DNA of 64,000 nt from Andalucia godoyi (lineage: Eukaryota; Discoba; Jakobea; Jakobida; Andaluciidae). The translations under genes were made by a program, and so were the position numbers. The first letter of the stretch is position 1. The number at the start of each line of letters is the position of its first letter. The stretch spans positions 62,001-126,000 of the forward strand of contig VRVR01000012.1 of assembly GCA_009859145.1 (NCBI GenBank). The letters are read 5' to 3'. Shown here piece by piece: positions 1 through 8,906 of the stretch. The notes beneath the pieces are model-generated. The model had not been told where the DNA came from. It saw only the letters and a list, made by a program, of their open reading frames with translations, and did no database searches.

Positions 1-1
1 T

Positions 2-655
2 TCTGATCCAGAGACGTGTGCGCTGCTGGGATGCGGGGTCACGACTGGGTTTGGAGCGACGCAGAACAATGTGAAGGTTGAGGAAGGTGATCGTGTCGCT
101 ATTCTGGGGCTTGGAGCAGTTGGATTGGCTGCGATTCAAGGAGCTGCCTTTTCAAAGGCAAAACAAATTATTGCGGTCGACATCAACGAAGACAAGTTTG
201 CGCTTGCGAGAAAGTTTGGTGCTACGGACTGCGTTAATCCCTCCAAGTTGGATGCGGCGTCTCCAAACGCTCTTGCGGATGCACTGATTGGACTCTCCGA
301 TGGCGGTCTTGACTATGTGTTCGAGTGCGTCGGCAGCGTTTCTCTTATGAAGCTTGGACTGCTGGCTTGCCACAAGGGCTGGGGGAAACTGGTTGTGATT
401 GGGGTTGCTGCAGCTGGAACGGAGCTCTCCTTCCGGCCCTTCTTGGTGGTCACTGGCCGACACGTTCTGGGTAGCGCCTTCGGAGGTGTGAAGGGCAAGT
501 CGCAGCTGCCACAGTACCTCGAGCTCGTCAAGCTGGGGCACATCAAGATTGCCGATCTCATCACCGGTCGATTTGGGCTCTCTCAGCTCAATGAAGCCGC
601 CCATCTGATGCACGAAGGAAAGGCAATTCGCTCTACGTTTGACATGTCCAAGTAA
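2..655 (+). CDS. S-(hydroxymethyl)glutathione dehydrogenase / class III alcohol dehydrogenase, 3' part
   Basis: The frame is already open at base 2, so only the C-terminal ~217 residues are present and the true start lies outside the window. Visible are the end of the catalytic domain (CGVTTGFGA) and the Rossmann NAD-binding fold with GLGAVGLAAIQ followed by an acidic residue after the second strand (AVDIN). The C-terminal stretch GSAFGGVKG and the ending LMHEGKAIRS closely follow the class III family, which oxidises S-hydroxymethylglutathione and reduces S-nitrosoglutathione in the cytosol. The catalytic zinc ligands of the N-terminal half cannot be seen. A medium-chain alcohol dehydrogenase of another class is the alternative, but the GGVKG loop favours class III. 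Confidence 0.85.
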   Translation, partial: SDPETCALLGCGVTTGFGATQNNVKVEEGDRVAILGLGAVGLAAIQGAAFSKAKQIIAVDINEDKFALARKFGATDCVNPSKLDAASPNALADALIGLSDGGLDYVFECVGSVSLMKLGLLACHKGWGKLVVIGVAAAGTELSFRPFLVVTGRHVLGSAFGGVKGKSQLPQYLELVKLGHIKIADLITGRFGLSQLNEAAHLMHEGKAIRSTFDMSK

Positions 656-1061
656 ACCTGGTGTTTTCTTCTCGGATCTTTCTTCCTTTCTTTTCCCCCG
701 AAAGCAATCTCGGTTTTACCTATTTAAATATTAAGGGTGCACCCATCTCAATAAACGCAAAGAATACGGGAAAACGTTCGCGAGATATACGGATAACAGA
801 GAGACTTTCCTCAAATAGCAATAAAAAAACAGAAGAAGTCTCCGAGTCGTTTTTGAATTCAATTGTGTGGAAGCGCGCGCCTTTACTCGTTTAATTAATT
901 TTTTCCCTCTCCTTTCTTTCTTAGCCTTTCTGTCTCTTTTGTTCTTTCTTTCATGTTTTTAGGGTCTTTGGAGAGACCATGATACACATGCCGTGATGCA
1001 GCCTCACGAGCACAAGCACCGGTGAAATTGTCGATAGAAGAAGGAACAGGCGGATTTAGGA
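656..1061. other. intergenic spacer carrying dispersed-repeat copy A
   Basis: No coding frame is convincing here. The spacer holds a short AT-rich stretch after the dehydrogenase stop, a 151-bp sequence at 739-889 whose two ends recur at 17493-17870, and then a strongly pyrimidine-rich tract (about 897-960) ahead of the caspase-like gene. Confidence 0.6.
739..889. repeat. dispersed noncoding repeat, copy A
   Basis: The left end (739-775) and right end (831-889) match the left and right ends of a second sequence at 17493-17870. The left blocks differ at only a few positions over ~37 bp. The right blocks share the core AGAAGTCTC and GGAAGCG in the same order. The interiors differ in length and content. 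Both copies lie in the spacer just 3' of a plus-strand gene. It could be a short non-autonomous element or an uncharacterised RNA gene; orientation is undetermined. Confidence 0.5.
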
Positions 1062-2141
1062 ATGTGGGGCGTGTTGGTTCGACGCGTCTCGCAGTTGGTG
1101 CGACATCTGCATCCGCCGGAACCTGACTCACGCAAGTTCTATGCAGGACGATGCATTGTCCCACAAAGGTATACAGTGTACGGAGTGTTCCTTTCCTCGG
1201 TGGGAAACACACATGGACTATCAATCGCCGCGCTCTCGAACGCGGAAGCCGTCGCCCGATTCAAGAACAGCGCTGCTCTCCGGACTGCGTTGCTCAGTTC
1301 CAACCATGATGCATGCGACTTTCCCATCTTCTTCACCGAGTTTCTGCGACAGCTTGACGAGAATGCTCTTCTCAAGTACCACGTTATCGGAAATGCGACA
1401 ATGGAAGAAGCAAGACACGGCACTGCGTGGTTGCAAGGCCAGACGATGCGTGACCCGAGCGGAGTAGTGCTGCTTTACTATTCTGGACACGGAAGGCTTT
1501 CCGACACGATGAACTTGGAATTGCGCTTTTCAGACGTGTCTGATTCGGCGATTTGTTTCAATGAACTGTTCGACACGGAATCCACGGCTACGTCCTCGCT
1601 CAGTCCCCCGCTGGTCATTCTCGATTGCTGTCACTCCGGAGCTGCCGTGGAGGATTGCCGTCGCCGAGGAATGATGTGCATGTGCTCTACTTCGGCGGAT
1701 GCAAGATCTGGTGGCTGGGTACTGGACGGAGTGGACTCGAACGGAATACTGACGAAGTTCCTCATGGACCCTGTCGGTTCGTACATCAAGGTTCGTTGGA
1801 ATGTGTTTCACGACTTTTCCGGCTCCATGTTCGATCCGTCGTCTTCCGTGGGAGTCCTGTACGGTCTTATTGTGCAGCACGTAACGGGTGTGTTGGACCG
1901 TGAACTGGATCGCAGAACACGAGGCGATCTGTTTTCTCTTCCTGCTGCGTTGCTCCGCCTGTGGATTCACTTTGCGCTTTTCTGCCGCCTTTCCAACAGC
2001 TTGTACATGGTTCAGTACCCTGTTTCAAGTCCCTCTGTTGCGGCGTGCTTCTCCACTGCAGTCGACTCACTATGGTTGCAATTCGAAGCGGACTTCGAGA
2101 CATGCATGCTGTCGCTGCTGAGCTCTCCTGTTGCTGAATGA
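1062..2141 (+). CDS. caspase-fold (metacaspase-like, clan CD/C14) peptidase
   Basis: This 359-residue protein has the paired hallmarks of the caspase p20 fold: YYSGHG with the catalytic His at residue 143, and ILDCCHSG with the catalytic Cys at 190 (metacaspases usually read DSCHSG, so Cys189 replaces Ser). Hydrophobic strands precede both motifs as expected. No N-terminal zinc finger or proline-rich prodomain is seen. The C-terminal ~150 residues are not a recognisable p10 domain and contain aromatic/hydrophobic segments. Family members cut after Arg/Lys and act in stress, clearance or cell death; specificity here is unknown. The start is the first ATG of the frame. It converges on RPN10 with ~137 bp between stops. 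Confidence 0.75.
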   Translation: MWGVLVRRVSQLVRHLHPPEPDSRKFYAGRCIVPQRYTVYGVFLSSVGNTHGLSIAALSNAEAVARFKNSAALRTALLSSNHDACDFPIFFTEFLRQLDENALLKYHVIGNATMEEARHGTAWLQGQTMRDPSGVVLLYYSGHGRLSDTMNLELRFSDVSDSAICFNELFDTESTATSSLSPPLVILDCCHSGAAVEDCRRRGMMCMCSTSADARSGGWVLDGVDSNGILTKFLMDPVGSYIKVRWNVFHDFSGSMFDPSSSVGVLYGLIVQHVTGVLDRELDRRTRGDLFSLPAALLRLWIHFALFCRLSNSLYMVQYPVSSPSVAACFSTAVDSLWLQFEADFETCMLSLLSSPVAE

Positions 2142-2278
2142 TTGTTGATGCTCGGGAGCAAAAAATTAATGACATTGCACTTGACCAAGCCTGTACGGTG
2201 ATGACACTGTCCCTTCTCCTCTGCTTCTTCTTCTTCGACTGTGCTTTATTATGTAATGATGATGTTAAGCGTTGTTCG

Positions 2279-3160
2279 CTACTCTTTGCTCTGGTTTTGG
2301 TTCTTACTGTCCTCTTCCATCGAAAGCCGAAGTGCGTATTCTACTTGTTCTTCCTCGGTCATGGAATTCCAATTGGCAGGGAACTCGGAGCCGCCTTGGT
2401 CATCAACATCCATCTGCTGCGCTTGTCCGCTCTGACCTTGTGCCTGTGCCGGGTCTTGACCTTGACTCGGTTCACCCGACCCTGTTGCCGAAGTTGACTG
2501 TGCGGACGGCCCCTGCGATTCTGCGAGAGACAATCGAAGTGCCATGGCAAGTTCCGGGTCTGTTTCTTCCAGTGAAGCGTACTGATCCGCGCCTCCGCCA
2601 ATGGATCCCGACAGGACCCATGAAGACATGATCTGTCCGTCTCCAGCGGGCAGCACCTCGAGATGGTTCTGCGTATTCGTTCCAAGTGCCGATATGAATG
2701 CGTCGAGCTTTGGCTGATTCTCCTGAATCTCGCCAAAGCTAATCACATCGACCGCACAGTTGTTCTTTTTGAGCTTTCTCGCCAACTTGACGAGTTCCTC
2801 CGACTCGTCCTGAATGGGAGATCCAATAAACACTACAATTCTCTGCTTCTGCTGCTTATTCAATCTGTTCTTCAGTGCCAGTTGCGCAACATTCAGCGAC
2901 TGGCACAGATGGATCGACCCATCAATATTCACAGCATCAATTGCGTTCCGGATTTGACCAAGATCGTTTGTAAGCGCAACGTGGACTTTCGGTGCTGGAC
3001 CAGCCGACGACACAATCGCAGTCACACTTTCCGCATTGTTCAGCTTGGTATCCACAAGCAAAAGAACAGCATCGCGTTGTGCATCCATTCGAGACGGAAT
3101 GTAATCGCCATTACGCATCCACTCGGAATTATCAACCACGAAAATAAAGGCCTCCGACAT
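2279..3160 (-). CDS. RPN10: 26S proteasome regulatory subunit RPN10 (S5a), ubiquitin receptor
   Basis: At 293 residues it is about the usual size for this subunit of the proteasome lid-base interface. An N-terminal von Willebrand A domain starts with the family's FIFVVDNSEWMRNGDY and contains the IVVFIGSP strand. Two ubiquitin-interacting motifs follow: one around residue 200 (ELAMALRLSLAES) and one near the C terminus (QVEYALRLSMEED). A Gln/Ser/Pro-rich linker joins them. The protein docks on the proteasome through the VWA domain and binds polyubiquitin through the UIMs. The coding strand carries a (GA)n tract ending only ~10 nt before the ATG, so the tract is probably transcribed in the 5' leader. 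Confidence 0.95.
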   Translation of the reverse strand: MSEAFIFVVDNSEWMRNGDYIPSRMDAQRDAVLLLVDTKLNNAESVTAIVSSAGPAPKVHVALTNDLGQIRNAIDAVNIDGSIHLCQSLNVAQLALKNRLNKQQKQRIVVFIGSPIQDESEELVKLARKLKKNNCAVDVISFGEIQENQPKLDAFISALGTNTQNHLEVLPAGDGQIMSSWVLSGSIGGGADQYASLEETDPELAMALRLSLAESQGPSAQSTSATGSGEPSQGQDPAQAQGQSGQAQQMDVDDQGGSEFPANWNSMTEEEQVEYALRLSMEEDSKNQNQSKE

Positions 3161-3166
3161 TGCTTA

Positions 3167-3170
<4 letters not shown>

Positions 3171-3265
<95 letters not shown>

Positions 3266-3286
3266 GTCTGTCTGTCTGTCTCTCTT
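3171..3286. repeat. (TC)n microsatellite with adjoining (TGTC)n
   Basis: About 45 uninterrupted TC units (3171-3260) are followed by five TGTC units (3261-3280) and a short TC tail. On the RPN10 coding strand this is a (GA)n run ending ten bases upstream of the start codon. The spacer to the FKBP gene at 3576 is otherwise unremarkable and contains a second pyrimidine-rich stretch at about 3515-3550. Confidence 0.95.
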
Positions 3287-3575
3287 TTCCGTCCCACAAA
3301 CTCCTTGTTCTTTTATCAAAACCCAAATTTCACTTCTTTCTGTTATTACAACGACCCGAATGAGTTACTTTAATTTAAGAAAATTGAGAAGTGCTTTTGC
3401 GAGTCCGAGAGACACTTGAACGGCCGTCTTCGAGTTGATGCTACAATTGACGCCTGCGCATGGTGCATTTCTTTCCTTCTTCTTTGTAGAAGATTTGGTT
3501 GTTTAACCGTTTCTTCCTGGTTTTTTCTCTTTTTTTTTCCTTTCTGCTATTGTATGAGACACAGAAGCCTCGCAG

Positions 3576-4034
3576 ATGGTGGCCAAGATTGTGCTTTGCG
3601 TTGCGCTGTGCGCGATTATGCTTTTGACGGTGCATGGTTCGGGAGAGAAAGGGCATCACAAGCCTCTCGAAAAGCTTCAGATTGGAGTGTTGAGTTCGCC
3701 GTCGGATTGCCCTCGGATGACTCGACAGGGCGACAAGGTTAGTGTGCACTACACGGGACGCCTGCTGGCAACTGGAGAAAAGTTTGACTCGAGTCTGGAC
3801 CGTGGACAGCCTTTTGACTTCACGCTCGGAGCCGGAATGGTCATCAAGGGCTGGGACCAGGGGCTGCTTGGCGCGTGTGTCGGTGAAAAGCGCAGAATCA
3901 AGATTCCTGCAGTTCTTGGCTACGGAGACCGTGGAGCGGGAAAGGCGATTCCGCCAAACTCAGACTTGGTCTTCGACGTCGAGGTGGTCAACATTATAGA
4001 GACCGAGTCCAGAAACCATGGAAGAGACTTGTAA
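3576..4034 (+). CDS. ER-lumenal FKBP-type peptidyl-prolyl isomerase (FKBP2-like)
   Basis: The 152-residue protein begins with a clear signal peptide (about residues 1-21, hydrophobic core [13 protein letters not shown]). One FKBP domain follows at about 45-140, with conserved [35 protein letters not shown] and [12 protein letters not shown]. These include the Tyr, Asp, Phe, Trp and Ile positions that line the FK506/proline pocket. It catalyses cis-trans proline isomerisation during protein folding. The C terminus HGRDL resembles a KDEL-type retention signal with the acidic residue shifted, so ER residence is an inference. Size and layout match FKBP2. Confidence 0.92.
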   Translation: MVAKIVLCVALCAIMLLTVHGSGEKGHHKPLEKLQIGVLSSPSDCPRMTRQGDKVSVHYTGRLLATGEKFDSSLDRGQPFDFTLGAGMVIKGWDQGLLGACVGEKRRIKIPAVLGYGDRGAGKAIPPNSDLVFDVEVVNIIETESRNHGRDL

Positions 4035-4222
4035 ACCCCATCCTCCATCGAGCATATCGGCCTGCGCTGTTCTTATTACCCTTTCTTTTTATTCATTTAT
4101 TTTATTTTATATAATTAAAAATCGTCTAAATAATACATTCAAGGTGTTTATCTAATCTACTACGAATTGGTTTTGAAAAAGATCCTGTGGATCAGTATGC
4201 GTTCTGCACGTAGATCGGGAAG

Positions 4223-7200
4223 CTAAGACAATGAAGCATCCGGTCTCTCCGCTAAACATACACTTGCCCACTTACGGAGCTTGTCCTCGAGCTCGGATTT
4301 CCTGCACGGCTTTGAGAGAGCATCGTCGAATGCAACAAACTCTTCCGGAGAGCTGTCAAAGTAAGTGTCCGCAGAGAATCGCAGCATCGGGGTAACACAG
4401 AACATGATCTGCGCACGAGAAAAGGGGCCGGTACCGTCAGTTTCCGTGGCACGCAGATCGTCGAAAATAACCTTTTCCAGCAGGCGGATGTATGCTAAAA
4501 GCTCAGCCCCATTCATGAAAGGCATGTTCTGATCAACAAGGCCAACATCAAAGCCAAACACTCGTAACGCAAACGTCTGAGCTCCTTCGAAGGACAACAC
4601 TGGACCCAGAAAGTCATTCAAGGGCGGGTCGCCCACTTCTTGATCCACCAGGTACGATTCAACACGGAATTCCGAATTTTCAGAAGACGAGTCCGCAGAA
4701 GGCCCCACCGGCAGTTTTCCAGAAGCATACAATTGCAAAGAAAGTTCCGAGAGATGTTGTATTATTGTGTCACAGCACAGCTTAAATATCCCATCTGAAA
4801 TCAGTGAAGACGCTCGGAGAGATAGTATGCACGAATAACACCTCTTGGACCAGACTTTGGCGGCTTCCCATCCGTCTTCACACGAAAAACAAGCAAATCC
4901 AGCACGAGAAATGAGCTGCTGCGTGATTCGACGATTCACTGGATCGTCTTCGACAAACGCCACACGTGTTTCGATTCCAACACCAGAAACGCTCTGCAAA
5001 GAGTTTGTGACCATTACCGGAGAAGACACGGTTCCATTGTTCGTTGAAAAACAAACATTTCCTTCAAACATCCCGGGTGGGCTCTTAGATGGAGAAGACA
5101 TCGGGGATGGGCCGAGAGATGTCTTTTGGAGAGCACGAAACAAATCGGTGCTTCGAAACGGAGTACGAATAACGTGGTTCCACACATGGCAACCGCTGCG
5201 AACGTCAACACAAGACGACGACGACGTCGCGGCGCCGAATGCAATTATGCTGACATCCGTAAACTTGAGAACGCCAGCAGCCCGTAGCAATTCAAGGCGT
5301 GCTTGGGCTCCGCCATCTCCGATACATGACGGCAGCACCAGGATCATGCAGCGGTGGTTCGATTTTTCCTGCATTTCAAACACAGAATCAAACTCCATCT
5401 TGTATGTATGTTCAGCCGATCTTGGGCAACAAATCTGCGCTTGCACCACTGTTTGGGAAACCGAAACACCAAGACTTTCAAAAAACTTTTGAATCATCCG
5501 ACAACAAATACGGTACTCGAGATGAGCGGAGTGTGTGACGGGGGTCCACTCAGAAAAGCACAGCAAGCACTTATGGTCTGGAAATGAAGTCGCTCCGTCC
5601 CCGCTGGCCCGGATGCATGCACCTAGAAGTTGCTCCCTGAAACTCGACACTTGCGACAAGTTGGGAGTGAGGTTTGCCGTCACCCAAATTTGGACATTTG
5701 TCCCTTCTCCCAAAACAGAATCAATCGTGACCAGCCCATTCATCTTCGACGCAAGCCCATGGCATATGGAAAGCCCCAAGCCAGACCCCGAAATGTTCAC
5801 TCCCGGAACAGGAATGCCGGTGGGGATCCAAGCTTCAAATTTCCGAATCCTATCTAAAACATCTGGAGAGATTCCAGTTCCGGAATCCCGAACAGAAATG
5901 CACAACCCTGGCGTATCAGCTTTCCAGCGTGCGTCATAGTCAACATTCAACTCAACTTGGCCACCCTTCCTGGTAAATTTGATGGCATTGGACAAAAGGT
6001 TCCACATGATCTGTTTGATGCGAATCGCATCTTGCATCAATGACGACGGTAGCAATGGGCTGACAAAACAGCCAAATGTAAGTCCGCGATCGCTGAGTCC
6101 AGGCGCAAGCATCTCCACAACATCATCCGTAACGGCCGAAATGTCGCAAGCCGCCGGATTAAGGATAATGGATCCTCGCTCAATCCGAGATCTGTCAAGG
6201 ACGTCGTTGATAAGCAAGATCAGCATGTTGCAAGCCCGAAGAATGGCGTCGACAAGCTGATTCACTCTCGCATCCTTGATGGAAGTAGAGACCAGCAAAG
6301 ACTGCAGAACTTCCGCAGACGCAATAACAGACCACAGCGGAGTTCGAAGTTCATGAGTAAGTTGGTTCCAGAACCGGACAGTAGTATCCCGCCTGGCACG
6401 TTCAGCCGCAGCTTCCTGAAGGGCTGAAACCATCCGATTGTGTTCCGTGAGATCCCGGACCGTTGTGAGGATGCAGGGAAACTTTGTGCCAGAAGGATTG
6501 TCCTTCCAGAGACTGTGTGTTGACTCATCTGCGAGATGGTCCCATGTGAAAAACGGGATGATTGTGGAATGCGTCGAAGCCGATATTGAAGTCAGGGTGC
6601 GCGAAGTTGATGAAGTCGAGGTCGCCTCCACGATCGACTGATGGGATCGACTCTGGTGCACCGTGCACTCGACATCCAGAACAACGGATTCGTTGGAGAT
6701 GGAGGAGTCGCGCGAGGCCCCAAGTCGCTGCTGGTTTTCGACATCGCCTTCGCAGCGCTGGTATGCGCGAGGGGTGAAGCGACTTCCTAAGAGCTGCGAA
6801 AACAGCATCGTCGAACTAGGATTTGCCCGCTCTCCGTCCAAATCTTCCGAGTTTGCAATTGGAAAACGAAAAATCTCATCAATGTGGGAACTCAACGGAA
6901 ACATGGATTTGAACTTGTGGTTGGACGCGACGATCCGACCATTCCGGTGAACAACAATTGGATCGACCATCGAGTGAAACAACGCCATGAAATTCTCTCG
7001 CTCTTGCTCCATGCGGCGGTAACTTGAGCGCACCATCATCAAAATTCCGCACACGGATAATGCAAAAAATGGTATCGAAACGACCATGATGGAAAATGCG
7101 TAAACGCTGTACGAGCCTGCAAAGTAGAGCGCTATCAAGAGAATGGTCTCCAAAAGCCAGACAGCCAACACCATGACTTCGTTGAGAGACAGTCCAGCAA

Positions 7201-7648
7201 CCACAACAGCGAGCAAGAAAAACCGGCCAGTTGACTGCTGTCGCAGCGAATCCAGCTCTTCGGAATTCGACAAGTTATCAGCAGTCAATCCAGCGGCAGT
7301 TTGAATGTCACCAATGAGCGGAAAGACTGCGAACCCTACAATCACCACAATTGAGAACACCCTTGCCAGTTTGGAAAGCCTGGGGTACAAAATCAGCGCT
7401 GCTGCCACAAAAGTGAGAAACGTCAGGATGATCAGGTATATCCCAACTCCCGGATTTGGATCATAGCTGCTGTCCCCGTACAGGATGATGATCAGAGCAG
7501 TGCCAAATGCACCTAAAAACCCCATTATCCCCGCAAAAACGCGCGTTTGCAAAACCGTCGCTCGAAACTTCACCGAGTTACTCTCATTCGACGACGGGCC
7601 TATGACCATTCGGTCCAAGAACTTTCTCATGTTGCTGCGTGCCGTCAT
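4223..7648 (-). CDS. membrane-bound hybrid sensor histidine kinase with C-terminal receiver
   Basis: About 1141 residues from the first in-frame ATG at 7648; the frame is open upstream but begins with a non-ATG codon. Order: roughly six membrane segments in the first ~220 residues, a PAS-like region, then the kinase core with THELRTP (phospho-acceptor His432), the N box NLLSNAIKF, G1 DSGTGIS and G2 GSGLGLSI. The C-terminal receiver has the acidic pair in FVEDDP (Asp901-902), phospho-acceptor Asp1039 in VDQNMP and the conserved Lys in LSKP. The acidic pair lies ~138 residues before the phospho-Asp instead of ~45, so a loop of ~90 residues is inserted. Such kinases autophosphorylate on His and pass phosphate through the receiver to an HPt protein. 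It diverges from the small gene at 7735. Confidence 0.9.
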   Translation of the reverse strand: MTARSNMRKFLDRMVIGPSSNESNSVKFRATVLQTRVFAGIMGFLGAFGTALIIILYGDSSYDPNPGVGIYLIILTFLTFVAAALILYPRLSKLARVFSIVVIVGFAVFPLIGDIQTAAGLTADNLSNSEELDSLRQQSTGRFFLLAVVVAGLSLNEVMVLAVWLLETILLIALYFAGSYSVYAFSIMVVSIPFFALSVCGILMMVRSSYRRMEQERENFMALFHSMVDPIVVHRNGRIVASNHKFKSMFPLSSHIDEIFRFPIANSEDLDGERANPSSTMLFSQLLGSRFTPRAYQRCEGDVENQQRLGASRDSSISNESVVLDVECTVHQSRSHQSIVEATSTSSTSRTLTSISASTHSTIIPFFTWDHLADESTHSLWKDNPSGTKFPCILTTVRDLTEHNRMVSALQEAAAERARRDTTVRFWNQLTHELRTPLWSVIASAEVLQSLLVSTSIKDARVNQLVDAILRACNMLILLINDVLDRSRIERGSIILNPAACDISAVTDDVVEMLAPGLSDRGLTFGCFVSPLLPSSLMQDAIRIKQIMWNLLSNAIKFTRKGGQVELNVDYDARWKADTPGLCISVRDSGTGISPDVLDRIRKFEAWIPTGIPVPGVNISGSGLGLSICHGLASKMNGLVTIDSVLGEGTNVQIWVTANLTPNLSQVSSFREQLLGACIRASGDGATSFPDHKCLLCFSEWTPVTHSAHLEYRICCRMIQKFFESLGVSVSQTVVQAQICCPRSAEHTYKMEFDSVFEMQEKSNHRCMILVLPSCIGDGGAQARLELLRAAGVLKFTDVSIIAFGAATSSSSCVDVRSGCHVWNHVIRTPFRSTDLFRALQKTSLGPSPMSSPSKSPPGMFEGNVCFSTNNGTVSSPVMVTNSLQSVSGVGIETRVAFVEDDPVNRRITQQLISRAGFACFSCEDGWEAAKVWSKRCYSCILSLRASSLISDGIFKLCCDTIIQHLSELSLQLYASGKLPVGPSADSSSENSEFRVESYLVDQEVGDPPLNDFLGPVLSFEGAQTFALRVFGFDVGLVDQNMPFMNGAELLAYIRLLEKVIFDDLRATETDGTGPFSRAQIMFCVTPMLRFSADTYFDSSPEEFVAFDDALSKPCRKSELEDKLRKWASVCLAERPDASLS

Positions 7649-7734
7649 GGAGAGCGTATTGAGCAGACTCGCCACTAAGAACGCTGGCCAAGAATGAACA
7701 AGCCCCGCGAAACTCCAGGCTGCTGGCAAAAACG

Positions 7735-8004
7735 ATGCTAACTATTATGATTATTATTACGTTGTTGTTCCTGCCCACCCCTTGTAGCGCAGAACCCCTT
7801 TGGTTTATGGAAGAAGAAGAAAAACCCAAAAAAGACTCGGATGCAGCAAAGAGCAGAAATACGGACGGTCCTCATGAAACTCGCAATTCGAACGAACCAA
7901 ATGCTTTGACCGTGGCAGCGTTTGTCGGTGGTGGAATGTTTGTGTGTGGTCTCCTGTTTCTATGGTCATGCACGAGCAGCAGCCGTTTCGTTAACGGCAC
8001 TTGA
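7735..8004 (+). CDS. small secreted or single-pass membrane protein, unknown function
   Basis: An 89-residue frame with a convincing N-terminal signal sequence (MLTIMIIITLLFLPTPCSA), a charged middle rich in Glu, Lys and Asp, and a hydrophobic helix near the C terminus (AAFVGGGMFVCGLLFLWSC). If the signal is cleaved this would be a type I membrane peptide with a short Ser-rich tail. The ATG lies 86 bp from the histidine-kinase ATG in the divergent direction, so a shared promoter is likely. I do not recognise the family. The topology makes chance less likely, but expression is unproven. Confidence 0.5.
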   Translation: MLTIMIIITLLFLPTPCSAEPLWFMEEEEKPKKDSDAAKSRNTDGPHETRNSNEPNALTVAAFVGGGMFVCGLLFLWSCTSSSRFVNGT

Positions 8005-8906
8005 AGCCTCTATTCGCATGTCCCAAGCCCTCTCATTCCATCTGAACCTGCCATCTTTGGAGAACGCGCAGTTCAGTCCCCTTGGCAGAAAAGGCCCGTC
8101 CTTCCCTCCTCCTTGCCTTTTCATGTTTTTTTTTCCCCTTTAAGCCACGCTCGCAAGCAGTAGATTCAGCGCTTCAGATAAATGCGACAAAAGATTCCTG
8201 GCTCCCAGGCGGACATCGTTTGCCGTTGAATAATGACACGTCATTGTCATGCATACGGAAGTATACATAAACAGACACGGTCGTTTTTTGGTTTCGCTTT
8301 TTTTATTCAAATATGGGCGTGAGTGCGCTGGGATGACGCATTCGCCTACGCATTCGCCTACGCCGCTCGATACAGGGCCTCCTAGGTCTCGCAGTCCTCC
8401 TAAGAGACCACGTGTCACTACGCCTACCGCCTCTTCCTCTCGTATCTCCAGGTGCATCAATCGCTGCAACTGAGGACACGAAAGCGCCTGCTGCTAGGAC
8501 CGTCAGCATCAAAATGCACGCTTCTCAAGAACAACGTGTCACGCTGAGAAAGTGGCTCACCGATTGATCGAGATTGGGGACGGAGCGCGGGACATTTATC
8601 TGAAGAGCGCCGTGAGGCGTGTTGAGGCCTATCCCCTTCCGGGCAACGGGATGCAAGATTGAATATGCATGTCTATTCGTATATATACGCATGTTCAGTG
8701 TATATAATGTAGGCGTCTGGTGCCCGTCACGAACCCAAAATAAGAAAAATGTCCGAATTCCCGAAAGGATCTGACGCTCCACACAGACTCCGGGTTATTA
8801 TTCTCTTACCTGTTTGCATTTTATTTATTTTGCATTATCATTATACTTTTTTCTTTTTCTATTTATTTTTCCGTTTCGTTTTTGATCTTTTTGCAGAGTC
8901 CGATCG
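8005..8906. other. 900-bp spacer with one possible small minus-strand gene
   Basis: Apart from the cationic ORF at 8303-8509, no gene is convincing. A short direct repeat (CATTCGCCTACG twice, 8339-8362) sits inside that ORF. TATA-like palindromic sequence occurs at 8680-8705. The last 90 bp before the AAA gene are strongly T-rich and end in TTTTTGCAG, which resembles a 3' splice site and could end an intron in the 5' leader. Confidence 0.5.
8303..8509 (-). CDS. possible small secreted Arg-rich peptide
   Basis: A 68-codon frame from the ATG at 8509. It starts with a signal-peptide-like segment (MLTVLAAGAFVSSVAA) and continues with a strongly cationic, Arg-rich tail carrying repeated RRRMRR-type stretches. 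An AATAAA-like sequence overlaps the stop region. The composition recalls secreted cationic peptides, but the tail is built on a 12-bp direct repeat and may be low-complexity sequence that happens to be open. It could equally be noncoding. Confidence 0.25.
   Translation of the reverse strand: MLTVLAAGAFVSSVAAIDAPGDTRGRGGRRSDTWSLRRTARPRRPCIERRRRMRRRMRHPSALTPIFE

Noticed and set aside
3040-3363. Frames with long Arg-Glu or Leu-Ser runs
   Set aside because: They are translations of the (TC)n microsatellite and are not conserved protein.
8749-8906. Upstream exon for the AAA gene (ATG at 8749, GT at 8794, AG near 8896)
   Set aside because: Joining at either nearby AG leaves the reading frame of the AAA protein. 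A 5'-leader intron stays possible, but a coding exon is not supported.
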